Shown: positions 38,646-47,675, counted from the first letter of the stretch. The stretch: DNA of 64,000 nucleotides from JADJPO01 sp963750395 (GCA_963750395.1 CAVVQM010000012.1:1-64000), one strand, 5' to 3'. Notes: a model not told the origin generated them from the letters alone. Numbers and translations are program-made.

Positions 38646-39722
38646 ATGCGCGCTCACCACACCCGGCTGGTTCCCGGTCCCCCCGTCATCTGGCGCTCGC
38701 CGTCCATGGTCCAGATCGGGCTGGACGCCGAGCGTGGCCTCCTGCTCGACGGCCTGACCGGCGCCGACCGCGACCTGCTCGAGACACTGACGACCGGCCC
38801 GGGACGCCCCGCGGACGCCGACCCCAGTGAGCTGCTCGACCTGCTGGACGAGGCGGGTCTGCTGATCCACGGCGCCGACGCGTCCGACTCCGCCCCGATC
38901 GGCCCCGACGCCGCTGCCCTGACCTACCGCACGGGGCGCGACGGGCGCCGGGTGCTGGCCCGCAGGGGCGGCAGCGCCGTCCGCGTCGTCGGCGCCGGCC
39001 GGACCGGGTCCGCGATCGCCGTCACCCTGGCCGCGGCCGGCGTGGGCACGGTGCAGATCATCGACCGAAGCCCGGCTCGGGCCTGGGACACCTCGCCGGC
39101 CGGGGTCCGGCCGGGCGAGAGCGGGCCCACCAGGCAGGACGGCACGCGGCAGGCGGTGAGGACCTTCGGTGCCGCCTCCCCCATCCCTCGCCCCGGTGCC
39201 CCCCTGCCGTCCTGCGCGCTGGTGGTGCTGGTCGAACCGGACGCCGCCGACGCCGTGGCCGCGAAGGAGCTGGTCGGGGCCGATGTGACACACCTGTCGG
39301 TGGTGATCGGGCAGGGCACCGTGGTGGTCGGTCCCCTCGTGGTGCCCGGTCACGGCGCCTGCCTGGCCTGCCTGGACCTGCACCGCCGCGATCGGGACCC
39401 GGACTGGCCTCGCGTGCTGCTCCAGGTGCTGTCCGCGCGCCGGAGCACCGCGGGACGCCCGGGCCGAGCGGCCGCGGAGGAGACGGTGCTCGCTCAACTC
39501 GGCGCCTCCGTGGCCGCGCTGCAGGTCCTGGCACATCTCGACGCGAGCGGGGAGGAGCCACGGCCCGCCGCCACGTCGGCGACCCTGGAATTGGCGCTGC
39601 CCGACGGCCTGCCCAGGCGGCGGCCGTGGCCGCCTCACCCGGACTGCGGCTGTTGCTGGTCTCCCGGCACGGCCGGGTCGGACCAGCGGACGGCACCGGC
39701 GCGGGTGACAATGGCCCCGTGA
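38646..39722 (+). CDS. ThiF-like adenylyltransferase-fold protein (TOMM cyclodehydratase-like)
   Basis: 358 residues, intact. An N-terminal winged-helix-like segment (DRDLLETLTTGPG, LLDLLDEAGLL) is followed by a Rossmann fold AVRVVGAGRTGSAIAVTLAA and a second nucleotide-fold strand IIDRS. Cysteines GACLACLD and HPDCGCC suggest a structural zinc site. It resembles the ThiF-like leader-binding partners of YcaO enzymes, but no YcaO or precursor peptide gene is nearby, so its role here is unknown. It overlaps the kinase start by GTGA. Confidence 0.75.
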   Translation: MRAHHTRLVPGPPVIWRSPSMVQIGLDAERGLLLDGLTGADRDLLETLTTGPGRPADADPSELLDLLDEAGLLIHGADASDSAPIGPDAAALTYRTGRDGRRVLARRGGSAVRVVGAGRTGSAIAVTLAAAGVGTVQIIDRSPARAWDTSPAGVRPGESGPTRQDGTRQAVRTFGAASPIPRPGAPLPSCALVVLVEPDAADAVAAKELVGADVTHLSVVIGQGTVVVGPLVVPGHGACLACLDLHRRDRDPDWPRVLLQVLSARRSTAGRPGRAAAEETVLAQLGASVAALQVLAHLDASGEEPRPAATSATLELALPDGLPRRRPWPPHPDCGCCWSPGTAGSDQRTAPARVTMAP

Positions 39723-41074
39723 ATGACCTGCCCCGTAGGGCCGTGACCCGGACCGCCAGACTGGCCACACTGCCGATCGGCCTGGCCGGGCGGACCGCAG
39801 TCGGCCTGGGCAAGCGCGTCGGCGGCAAGCCCGCGGAGGCGGTCGCGGCGGAGGTGCAAGCGCGCACGGCCGAGCAGATGTTCAAGGTGCTCGGTGAGCT
39901 CAAGGGCGGGGCGATGAAGTTCGGCCAGGCCCTGAGCATCTTCGAGGCCGCGATGCCCGAGGAACTCGCCGGCCCCTACCGGGCCACGCTGACCAAGCTG
40001 CAGGATTCGGCCCCGCCGATGCCCGCGGCGACGGTGCACAAGGTGATGGCCGTCGAACTGGGCCCACGGTGGCGCCGCACCTTTCGCGACTTCGAGGACG
40101 AACCGGCCGCCGCCGCCTCGATCGGCCAGGTGCATCGAGCGGTCTGGAAGGACGGTCGCCGGGTCGCCGTCAAGGTGCAGTATCCGGGTGCCCGTGAGGC
40201 GTTGCTGTCCGACCTGGCCCAGGTCTCCCGACTGGGCCGGATCGGGGCGGGCTGGATCCCGGGCCTGGACATCAAGCCCATCCTCGCCGAGCTCCAGGCG
40301 CGTGTCGCCGAGGAACTCGACTACAGCCTGGAGGCCCAGGCGCAGACGCAGTTCGCCCATGCCTTCGACGGTGACGAGACGTTCGCCATCCCCAAGGTCG
40401 TCAAGTCCACCGAGCACCTGATCATCAGCGAATGGCTGGACGGGGTGGCGCTGTCCAAGCTGATCGCCGACGGTGAGCCCGAGCAGCGCGACCTGGTGGC
40501 GCGCCGCTACCTCGAGTTCCTGCTCGCCGGTCCGGCGCGAGCCGGCCTGCTCCACGCGGACCCACACCCCGGCAACTTCCGGCTGACCGACGACGGCCGG
40601 TTCGGCGTCCTGGACTTCGGCGCCGTGAAGCGGCTTCCGGACGGCATGCCGCCCCAGGTGGGCGCCCTGTTCACCCGGGCCCTGGCCGGCGACGGCGAGG
40701 GGGCGCTCGCGGGCCTTCGCGCCGAGGGGTTCATCAAACCCTCGATCGAGATCGACGCCGACTCGATGTTGACCTACCTGAGCCCGTTCATCGAACCGGC
40801 CCGGCACACCACCTGGCGGTTCGAGCGCGCCTGGCTGCGCGAGCTGTTCAGCCACGTCAACGATCCGCGTCGTCCCGAGTGGTCGGTGGGGATGAAGTTC
40901 AACCTGCCCGCGGAGTACCTGCTGATCCACCGGGTGTGGCTCGGCGGCATCGCGGTGCTGTGCCAGATCGGCGGTGAGGTGCCCGTGCTGCAGGTGCTGG
41001 CGGACTGGCTGCCCGGCTTCGACGTGGAAGCCCTGGACTACGTGCAGTGGGAGGACGAGGATGGGACGCCGTGA
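39719..41074 (+). CDS. ABC1/AarF (UbiB-type) atypical kinase
   Basis: 451 residues from GTG 39719. The KxGQ motif is GGAMKFGQALSIFE, the Ala-rich loop that replaces the Gly loop is AAAASIGQVH, the ATP Lys is in VAVKVQYPG, the catalytic loop is LLHADPHPGNFRL and the metal motif is VLDFGAVKRL. The product is intact and corresponds to mycobacterial Rv3197. Members influence isoprenoid or quinone lipids. It is translationally coupled to both neighbours. Confidence 0.92.
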   Translation: MNDLPRRAVTRTARLATLPIGLAGRTAVGLGKRVGGKPAEAVAAEVQARTAEQMFKVLGELKGGAMKFGQALSIFEAAMPEELAGPYRATLTKLQDSAPPMPAATVHKVMAVELGPRWRRTFRDFEDEPAAAASIGQVHRAVWKDGRRVAVKVQYPGAREALLSDLAQVSRLGRIGAGWIPGLDIKPILAELQARVAEELDYSLEAQAQTQFAHAFDGDETFAIPKVVKSTEHLIISEWLDGVALSKLIADGEPEQRDLVARRYLEFLLAGPARAGLLHADPHPGNFRLTDDGRFGVLDFGAVKRLPDGMPPQVGALFTRALAGDGEGALAGLRAEGFIKPSIEIDADSMLTYLSPFIEPARHTTWRFERAWLRELFSHVNDPRRPEWSVGMKFNLPAEYLLIHRVWLGGIAVLCQIGGEVPVLQVLADWLPGFDVEALDYVQWEDEDGTP

Positions 41075-42067
41075 CAGCTGAGAGCCGGGGGACGGCGCGC
41101 GCCGTCCGGTTCGATCGCACCGGCGGACCGGACGTCCTCGAGCCGCACGAGATCCACCTGGACGCCCCCGGACCGGGTCGGGTGCTGGTCGAGGTGGCGG
41201 CCGCCGGCGTGAACTTCATCGACACCTATCACCGCAGTGGGCTCTACCCGGTGGATCTGCCGATGGTCCCGGGCATCGAGGGCGCCGGCACGGTGATCGA
41301 GGTGGGTGAGGCCGTCACCGACCTGAGGGTCGGTGACCGCGTGGCCTGGCTGAACGCGCCGGGGTCCTACGCCGGACGGGCGGTGGTGCCCGCCGATCAG
41401 CTGGTGCCGGTCCCCGACGGGGTCGAGTTGGACGTCGCGGCCGCCGCGATGCTGCAGGGGGCCACGGCGCACTTCCTGGTCAACGACACCTTCGCGCTCG
41501 GCCCCGGCCACACCGCCCTCGTGCACGCGGCGGCGGGCGGCGTCGGCCGCCTGCTCGTCCAACTGGCGAAGGCCGCCGGCGCCCGCGTGGTCGCGACGGC
41601 CGGCTCGCCCGACAAGAGCCGCGGTCGCCGAACAGCTCGGCGCCGACGTGGTCGTGGACTACCGGGAGCACGACTTCGCCCACCGGGTGGAGGAGCTGCT
41701 CGGCCCGCACGCGGTGGACGTCGTCTACGACGGCGTCGGCGCCGCCACGTTCGCAGGGGGTCTGAAGGTGCTGCGCCGCAGGGGCCTGATGGTCAGTTTC
41801 GGCAACGCCTCCGGCCCGGTCGAGCCGATCTCGCCCCTGGAACTGATGCGCGGCGGCTCGTTGTACCTGACCCGGCCCGCCCTGTTCGACCACGTCGTGG
41901 GCACCGACGCCCTGCGCCGGCGCTGTGGCGCCGTGCTGGAGTCGGTCCGCCAGGGCGCCCTGAGCATCCACATCGGCGAACGGATCCCCCTGGCCGAGGC
42001 CCGCCGGGCCCACGAGCTGCTGGAATCGCGCAGCACCTCCGGCAAGGTGCTCCTGCTGCCCGGCTGA
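41071..42067 (+). CDS. NADPH:quinone oxidoreductase, MDR family (one frameshift)
   Basis: About 331 residues. GTG 41071 overlaps the kinase stop. It begins ARAVRFDRTGGPDVLEPHEI and has NFIDTYHRSGLYPVDLPM, the VPGIEGAGTVIEVGEAV loop and the NADPH site AAAGGVGRLLVQLAKAAGA. A base is inserted near 41,625, after which AVAEQLGADVVVDYREHDF continues to the end (SGKVLLLPG). No zinc cysteines are present, as expected for QOR. A bidirectional hairpin follows. Confidence 0.9.
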
Positions 42068-42103
42068 GTCCTCGCCGGATCCCGAGGACCGGACGCACGA
42101 CGA

Positions 42104-42140
42104 GGCCGTCGGCCGCTCCCCCAGAAGCGGCCGACGGCCC
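42104..42140. terminator. Bidirectional hairpin terminator
   Basis: A perfect 14-bp stem, GGCCGTCGGCCGCT at 42104-42117 pairing with 42127-42140, loop of nine bases. It separates the convergent quinone reductase gene and the small gene below whiB7. Confidence 0.85.
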
Positions 42141-42147
42141 CGTCCCG

Positions 42148-42321
42148 CTAGTAGCGGGTGAGCGCGAGACGCAGCCGCTCGGTGGCCCGCTCGGCCTCCC
42201 GTCGGCCCTGCTCGACGCGATGCCGTTCGAGCATCGCGCGCCGGAGCAGGATCCGCTCGCGCTCCCGTCGTGCCCGTGCCGTGCGCTGCCGCGCACGCAG
42301 GACGGCCAATCGCGCGTTCAT
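42148..42321 (-). CDS. Small Arg-rich helical protein downstream of whiB7
   Basis: 57 residues from ATG 42321 (ATG 42327 and GTG 42342 are alternatives), with GGGGGAG nearby. It is one continuous charged helix, mostly Arg, Glu, Ala and Leu (RERERILLRRAMLERHRVEQ), and ends LTRY. The gene lies 24 bases below the whiB7 stop, so it would be induced with it. Function unknown. Confidence 0.6.
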   Translation of the reverse strand: MNARLAVLRARQRTARARRERERILLRRAMLERHRVEQGRREAERATERLRLALTRY

Positions 42322-42345
42322 TGCCATCTCCCCCTCTGTCACCGC

Positions 42346-42636
42346 TCAGGCGGCGACCTCCGACTTACGGGGCCGGCCCCGAGGCCGCTTGCGTGGAATG
42401 ACCACACCGGCCTGGAACAGCTCCCCACCCCAGACGCCCCAGGGCTCCCGACGCTGCAGCGCCCCGGCGAGGCACTGGATGCGAACCGGGCAGTCCGTGC
42501 AGAGCGCCTTGGCCCGCTCGACGTCGACCGGCGTCTCGGCGAACCACAGCTCCGCGTCGTGGACCCGGCACGGGACCGACTGCTCGGGAGTCGCCTCGAC
42601 CGGCTCGACGGCGTCCAGCAAGGCCATGAGCTGCAT
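42346..42636 (-). CDS. whiB7: WhiB7 (WblC) transcriptional activator of intrinsic resistance
   Basis: 96 residues from ATG 42636 with GGAGG upstream. Cys 23, 46, 49 and 55 bind the [4Fe-4S] cluster (VPCRVHD; ALCTDCPVRIQC). The turn is WGVWGGELF (about 66-74), and the C-terminus has the AT-hook RPRGRPRK that sets WhiB7 apart from other WhiB proteins. The gene sits below uvrD2 as in mycobacteria. It acts with the principal sigma factor at promoters with an AT-rich stretch above the -35 and raises efflux, drug modification and ribosome protection. Confidence 0.95.
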   Translation of the reverse strand: MQLMALLDAVEPVEATPEQSVPCRVHDAELWFAETPVDVERAKALCTDCPVRIQCLAGALQRREPWGVWGGELFQAGVVIPRKRPRGRPRKSEVAA

Positions 42637-42728
42637 GACGTACCACCTCCTCGTGTGCGACGGACCGCTGGTCGACGGTGGTCGACCCCGCCCGTCACGG
42701 CGGGTGCCGGGGTGTCCGGCGTGTCGCT

Positions 42729-42778
42729 GGTCCGCGGAGAAACACGAAGGCCGCGGACCCTGTCGGGTTCCGCGGCCT
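42729..42778 (-). promoter_or_regulatory. Attenuator in the whiB7 leader (terminator and alternative pairing)
   Basis: A stem of 10 perfect pairs at 42748-42757/42769-42778 (AGGCCGCGGA with TCCGCGGCCT) is followed on the minus strand by TTCGTGTTTCTCC. The arm segment 42751-42759 (CCGCGGACC) is also an exact 9-base complement of 42729-42737 (GGTCCGCGG), so a second, mutually exclusive structure is possible. Confidence 0.7.
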
Positions 42779-42802
42779 GAGGTGGCGGCCTGCTCGGGGG
42801 AG

Positions 42803-43012
42803 CTAGGCCGTTCGTCTACAGGATCTGAAACCCGTTCTGGTCGTGATGTTCTCGAAGGTCGTGCGGATGGCGAACGTGCGCCGACGCACGTCTGCCCCCG
42901 TGCCGGCGAACGGCTTGTGGGAGGCTGCGTGGCGACCGCCGTGGGAACCACCGGGGCAGGCGGCGTCCCGGGCACATCCGTACGCGAGTCGATCGGTCAT
43001 CCATGTGCTCAT
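42803..43012 (-). CDS. Upstream ORF (leader peptide) of whiB7
   Basis: 69 residues from ATG 43012 (MSTWMTDRLAYGCARDAACP), with a strong AGGAGG seven to twelve bases upstream. It ends 24 bases before the attenuator hairpin and is rich in Arg and Thr. A second ATG at 43004 opens a different frame (43004-42816) with weaker signals. The role would be to let stalled ribosomes control the hairpin. The peptide sequence itself may not matter. Confidence 0.65.
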   Translation of the reverse strand: MSTWMTDRLAYGCARDAACPGGSHGGRHAASHKPFAGTGADVRRRTFAIRTTFENITTRTGFRSCRRTA

Positions 43013-43078
43013 CGGGGCACCTCCTCTCGGTAGCTTTCGGTCAGCGTTCATCGGCTCGCGGGCGCGGGCGCTCCAAGA

Positions 43079-43116
43079 ACGGTACGACGTGCCCCGGGAG
43101 ATGACAATCGAATTAA
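43079..43116 (-). promoter_or_regulatory. whiB7 promoter with AT-hook binding tract
   Basis: Minus-strand -35 TTGTCA (43107-43102), a 17-base spacer and -10 TACCGT (43084-43079). Immediately upstream is an AT-rich TTAATTCGA (43116-43108), the kind of tract WhiB7 itself recognises, so autoactivation is expected. The start would be near 43072, giving a leader of about 435 bases. Confidence 0.7.
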
Positions 43117-45305
43117 CCGCCCGCGTTGTCCCCGGCCTCATCGAGCACCGCGAGAACCTCGGCCCCGTACTTGTCCAGCTTCGTCGGCCCGACCCCGGCG
43201 ATCTCGGCGAGGCCGGCCGCATCGCGCGGCAGCCGCTCGGCCATCGCGGCCAGGGTGGCGTCGGTGAACACCACGTACGCAGGCACTTTCGCCGCCGAGG
43301 CGGTCTCGCTGCGCCAGCCGCGCAGGGCCTCGAAGACGGTCTCGTCGTAGGCGGGAGGACAGTCCGCACACCGACCGGTCTTGCGCTGGGCGGCGGTCTC
43401 CAGCACCGCGCGGCAACCGCTGCAGGTCGACGCCAGCGAGGCCTTGCCCGAGCGCGCGGACCGGCGATCGCGCGACCGTCCACTGCGGCCGCGCTCGGCC
43501 GGGGCGCCGGCGCCGGTGAGCACCGGGGCCAACCGCTCGCCGTCCAGGAACCGCGACACCGACCGGCCGGTCCGCCCGCCCGGCGTGCGGGCCCGGGCCC
43601 AGCTGAGCGTCAGGTGCCGGCGGGCCCGGGTGATGCCGACGTAGAGCAGGCGACGCTCCTCGCCGATCGCCTCCCACCCCTGGGCCAGAGAGATCGGCAT
43701 CAATCCGTCGGACATCCCGATCAGGAAGACGGCATCCCACTCCAGGCCCTTGGCGGCGTGCAGCGAGGCCAGGGTGACGCCCTGGACCGTGGGCGCGTGC
43801 TGCGCGGCGGCACGCTCGGCCAGTTCGGCGACCAGCGCGGACAGATCGGCGTCCGGGGTCCGAGCGGCCAGCGTGTCCGCCAGCGCCACCAGGGCCTGCA
43901 ACGACTCCCAGCGCTCGCGCACGGCACCGGCGCCGGCCGGGGGCTGCTCCGTCCAGCCGGCGGACGCGAGCACATGCCGGGTCTGTTCCGGCAGCGAGGT
44001 CCCCCCGGTGCCGTCGGGACCCGGCCCGTCGTCCGCCCCCGCCGACCGGGCGGCTCCGCGCAACAGCAGGACGGCCTCGCGCACCTCGCGACGCGAGAAG
44101 AACCGCTCCCCACCGCGGACGAGGTAGGGCAGACCGGCGTCGGCCAGGGCCTGCTCGATCGCCTGGGACTGGGCGTTGGTGCGGTACAGCACGGCGATCT
44201 CGGACGCCGGCACCCCCGTGCCCACCAGGGCCGACGCCTGCCGCGCCACCGCGGCGGCCTCCTCCTCGTCGTCCGCGTGCACCTGCAGCGTCGGGACGGG
44301 GCCGTCCTGGCCCTGGGCGAGAAGCCGCACCCCGGACCGTTCCGGCGCCGCATCGGCGAGCACGTTGGCCAGGGCGACGACCTGCGGGCTCGATCGGTAG
44401 TCGCGCACCAGGCGGATCAGACTCGCCCCGGGGAAGCGCGAGCGGAAGTCGAGCAGGTGCCTGGGGCTGGCGCCGGTGAAGGAGTAGATGGTCTGGTTCG
44501 GGTCGCCGACCACGCACACGTCGTCCCGGTCGCCGAGCCAGACGTCCAGCAGCCGCTGCTGGACGGCGTTGACGTCCTGGTACTCGTCGACGACGAAGTA
44601 CCGGTACTGGGCGCGCACCGCGGCCAGCGCCTCGGGGTGTTCGTCGAGGATGCCGCCCATGATCAGCAGCACGTCCTCGAAGTCGATCACGCCGCGGTCG
44701 CTCTTGGCCTGCTCGTACGCCTCGATCAGCCGCGCCATGGTGGTCGGGTCGAACCCGGCCGGCTCCCCGCGGCCCGCGCGGCGGGCGGCGTCCGGGTAGC
44801 TCTGCGCGGTGAGCATGCTGACCTTGGACCACTCGACCTCGGCGGCCAGGTCGCGGATGGCGGTGCGGTCCACCTTGATCCGCAGCCGGCCGGCGGCGTC
44901 GGCCACCAGTGGGGCCTTGTGGTCGGCCAGGCCGGGTGGGGCGCCCCCGATCACCCGCGGCCAGAAGTAACCGAGCTGGCGCAGGGCGGCGGCATGGAAG
45001 GTGCGCGCCTGCACGCCGCCGACACCCAGGTCGCGCAGCCGGGTGCGCATCTCGCCGGCGGCCCGCGCGGTGAACGTGACGGCGAGCACCTGTTGCGGCG
45101 CGTAGACACCCGATAACACGCCGTAGGCGATCCGGTGGGTGATCGCCCTGGTCTTGCCGGTTCCGGCGCCGGCCAGCACGCAGACGGGGCCCCGCAGGGC
45201 CAGGGCGACCTCGCGCTGTTCGGCGTCCAGGGCGGCCAGGACGGCGTCCGGACCGCCCTCGGGCGCGACGAGAGCCTGATGCGGTGAAGAGATCGGGGTG
45301 CTCAT
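43113..45305 (-). CDS. uvrD2: ATP-dependent DNA helicase UvrD2
   Basis: 730 residues, intact, from ATG 45305 (MSTPISSPHQALVAPEGGPD); a longer in-frame ORF exists but precedes a divergent gene. Motif I is LAGAGTGKTRAITHRIAYG, motif II VVDEYQDVN, motif III VVGDPNQTIYSFTGA and motif VI RLLYVGITRARRHLTLSWAR. A four-Cys zinc knuckle follows (TCSGC...CADC), and the protein ends in an HRDC domain (AAGLAEIAGVGPTKLDKYG). This arrangement is specific to UvrD2. It is a 3'-5' helicase in DNA repair, essential in mycobacteria through its C-terminal region. Confidence 0.94.
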   Translation of the reverse strand: MSTPISSPHQALVAPEGGPDAVLAALDAEQREVALALRGPVCVLAGAGTGKTRAITHRIAYGVLSGVYAPQQVLAVTFTARAAGEMRTRLRDLGVGGVQARTFHAAALRQLGYFWPRVIGGAPPGLADHKAPLVADAAGRLRIKVDRTAIRDLAAEVEWSKVSMLTAQSYPDAARRAGRGEPAGFDPTTMARLIEAYEQAKSDRGVIDFEDVLLIMGGILDEHPEALAAVRAQYRYFVVDEYQDVNAVQQRLLDVWLGDRDDVCVVGDPNQTIYSFTGASPRHLLDFRSRFPGASLIRLVRDYRSSPQVVALANVLADAAPERSGVRLLAQGQDGPVPTLQVHADDEEEAAAVARQASALVGTGVPASEIAVLYRTNAQSQAIEQALADAGLPYLVRGGERFFSRREVREAVLLLRGAARSAGADDGPGPDGTGGTSLPEQTRHVLASAGWTEQPPAGAGAVRERWESLQALVALADTLAARTPDADLSALVAELAERAAAQHAPTVQGVTLASLHAAKGLEWDAVFLIGMSDGLMPISLAQGWEAIGEERRLLYVGITRARRHLTLSWARARTPGGRTGRSVSRFLDGERLAPVLTGAGAPAERGRSGRSRDRRSARSGKASLASTCSGCRAVLETAAQRKTGRCADCPPAYDETVFEALRGWRSETASAAKVPAYVVFTDATLAAMAERLPRDAAGLAEIAGVGPTKLDKYGAEVLAVLDEAGDNAGG

Positions 45306-45377
45306 CGCCCCCATCCTCGCAGCGAGCGGCGACAATGGGACCGTGTGCAGCGGTGACGAGGCGTAAGGGGGCCCGTG

Positions 45378-46754
45378 ATGGCCGACAGAGGTGCCGACGA
45401 CCCGAATGAGCGACCCGGGAACACCCAACGGACCAATCCCGAATCGGCGCGCGGCGACGTCGCCGAGGGCGGACAGCCCGCGACCCGGCGGCAGAAGCCC
45501 CTGACCAGGCTCGTCGTCGGTCGGCCGGTCCAGGTCAGCGACGGGCCCCAGGCCGGCCTGGCCTCCGGTGCCCCGGCGATCTCCTCCGACGGCCGGTTCG
45601 TCGCCTTCGTGTCCACCGGGGAGAACTGCGACGTCTACGTGCGCGACCTGGTCGAGAACGTGGTGGCCCTGGTCAGCCGTTCCCTGAGCGGTACCCACGG
45701 CAACGCCCCCTCGATCCAGCCGGCGATCTCGGCCGACGGGCGGTTCGTGGCCTTCACCTCCTCGGCCACCGACCTGGTCACGACGCCGACCGGGGACGCC
45801 ATGCAGGTCTACCTGCACGACCTGCGCACCGGGCAGATCTCCCTGGTCAGCCGGGCCGACGACGGCCATCCCGGCGAGCGCGACTCCTTCAGCCCGTCGC
45901 TGTCGGCGGACGGCCGGTTCATCGCCTTCACGTCCCTGGCGCAGACCCTGGACGAGGGCGACGACACCCCCACGCCCGACGTGTACCTGCACGACCGCGT
46001 CACCGGGCACACCGAGTTGATCAGTACCGAGGCCGACGGGACCTCGGCCGGCGGTTTCTCCGGACACCCGACGGTCTCGGCCGGAGGACGGCTGGTCGCG
46101 TTCGCCACGACCGCGGCCCTGGACCCCAATGACGACAACGACGTCAGCGACGTCTACGTGCACGACACCCGCACCCACGCCCACGATCTGGTCAGTCGGG
46201 CCCCGCACGGCGGCGCCGGTTCGGGGGCCTCCCACCAGCCGTCGATCTCGGCGGACGGGTCCTCGGTCGCCTTCGCCTCGGACGCCGACGACCTCGTCGC
46301 CGGGGACGACAACTCGGCCCGCGACGTGTTCATGCACCGGCGCGGCGAGCAGGAGACCGAACTGGTCTCGCGCGCACCGGACGGCAGCCCGGGCAACGAC
46401 GACTCGCACTCGCCGTCCATCTCCGGCGACGGACGCCGGGTCGCCTTCCTGTCCGAGGCGACCGACCTGGCACCGGCCATGGACGACGCCAAGCCGGACG
46501 TGGACCGCGGGTTCGTCCGCGACCTGGACGGCGGCGGCACAGCGCTGGTCGGCTCGACGGCCCGGCGCGAGCCCGGCGACGGCTCGACGTCGTCGGTGTC
46601 GATGTCCTCCTGGGGGCGCCACGTGGCCTTCAGCGACGACTCGACCGATCTGTCGGGACACGCCGACGAGGAGTCGACCGGCAACCCCCAGGTGTACGAG
46701 GCGACGCTGCGGACGACGCGGCTGCCCGCGCCCCTGGACGACGAGACCCCCTGA
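45378..46754 (+). CDS. TolB/PD40-type beta-propeller protein
   Basis: 458 residues from ATG 45378 (GTG 45375 is adjacent). After a disordered N-terminus of about 60 residues come six or seven repeats with the pattern ISADGRFVAFTSSATDL and a following YVRDL/YLHDL strand, typical of WD40-like PD40 blades. No signal peptide or TM helix is visible, so it is probably cytosolic unless exported another way. Asp/Gly-rich loops may bind calcium. Partner unknown. Divergent from uvrD2. Confidence 0.8.
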   Translation: MADRGADDPNERPGNTQRTNPESARGDVAEGGQPATRRQKPLTRLVVGRPVQVSDGPQAGLASGAPAISSDGRFVAFVSTGENCDVYVRDLVENVVALVSRSLSGTHGNAPSIQPAISADGRFVAFTSSATDLVTTPTGDAMQVYLHDLRTGQISLVSRADDGHPGERDSFSPSLSADGRFIAFTSLAQTLDEGDDTPTPDVYLHDRVTGHTELISTEADGTSAGGFSGHPTVSAGGRLVAFATTAALDPNDDNDVSDVYVHDTRTHAHDLVSRAPHGGAGSGASHQPSISADGSSVAFASDADDLVAGDDNSARDVFMHRRGEQETELVSRAPDGSPGNDDSHSPSISGDGRRVAFLSEATDLAPAMDDAKPDVDRGFVRDLDGGGTALVGSTARREPGDGSTSSVSMSSWGRHVAFSDDSTDLSGHADEESTGNPQVYEATLRTTRLPAPLDDETP

Positions 46755-46760
46755 GCCCGC

Positions 46761-47675
46761 TCAGCGCCAGGTGCCACCCGCGTCACGGATCGGGCCGCCG
46801 TACCAGGACTCGATGAGGTGGCGTGAGATCGAGACCGGCGGCGGCAGGGTGATCTCGTCGGTGGCGACGTCGAGCGCGAGCTCCTCCCGGCTCCACCACC
46901 GCGCCTCGGCGAGTTCGTCGCCGTCCACCGTGATCGCCGTCGTGACGGCGTGGCCGGTGAAACCCAGCATCAGGGAGGAGGGGAACGGCCAGGCCTGGCT
47001 CGCGTGGTAGTCGACCCGGCCCACCCGCACGCCGGCCTCCTCGACGACCTCGCGGCGCACCGCGTCCTCCAGGGACTCCCCCGGTTCGACGAAACCGGCC
47101 AGGGTCGAGAACCGCCCCGCGGGCCAGCTCCTCTGGTGGCCCAGCAGGATCCGGTCGTCGTCGTCGACGATCGCCATGATCACGGCCGGGTCGGTCCGTG
47201 GGTGATGTTCGGTGCCGCAGCCGGGACACCGCCGCGCCCAGCCTGCCGAGGCGATCCGGGTCGCCTCGCCGCAGCGGCTGCACCGCGGATGCGCGCCGTG
47301 CCAGTTCGCCAGGGCCAGGGCCGTGGTCAGCAGTTCGGCACCGAAGGCGTCCAGCACCGCCCCCACCTCGCGCAGGGTCGCCAGCCGCTCCCGGCGACCG
47401 ATCGTTCCGGGACCGAGCATCAGCAGATGGGCCCGGCCGGAGTCGTCCCGGCCGAGGAAGGCCAGCGGCTCTGCGGGGGCCACGTGCCGCTCGCGCAGGG
47501 CCAGGACCAGGCCACCCTCGTCGTCCCGGACGGCGACCCGCCCGTCGTCCAGGAACAGCAGCCGGGTGCCCGGCTCGGCGAGCAGACGCGGCAGCAGGTC
47601 CTCCTGGGTGCGCAGGTGTGCGGCCCGGTCGAGAGGGCCCACCGCACCGGAGGGGGTTCGCAGGTCCCAGGCCAT
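46761..47675 (-). CDS. nudC: NudC, NAD(H) pyrophosphatase / NAD-cap decapping Nudix enzyme
   Basis: 304 residues from ATG 47675. A zinc ribbon CSRC...CPGC lies near residues 130-150. The Nudix box is GFVEPGESLEDAVRREVVEE followed by AGVRV. The NADH specificity motif reads SQAWPFPSSLMLGF, where most members have SQPWPFP. The gene has the same place as in mycobacteria, near uvrD2. It hydrolyses NADH to NMNH and AMP and may remove NAD caps from RNA. Confidence 0.93.
   Translation of the reverse strand: MAWDLRTPSGAVGPLDRAAHLRTQEDLLPRLLAEPGTRLLFLDDGRVAVRDDEGGLVLALRERHVAPAEPLAFLGRDDSGRAHLLMLGPGTIGRRERLATLREVGAVLDAFGAELLTTALALANWHGAHPRCSRCGEATRIASAGWARRCPGCGTEHHPRTDPAVIMAIVDDDDRILLGHQRSWPAGRFSTLAGFVEPGESLEDAVRREVVEEAGVRVGRVDYHASQAWPFPSSLMLGFTGHAVTTAITVDGDELAEARWWSREELALDVATDEITLPPPVSISRHLIESWYGGPIRDAGGTWR

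Noticed and set aside
43113..46661. A longer uvrD2 start reading through the divergent propeller gene
   Set aside because: The extension has low-complexity shadow sequence; ATG 45305 gives the expected N-terminus.
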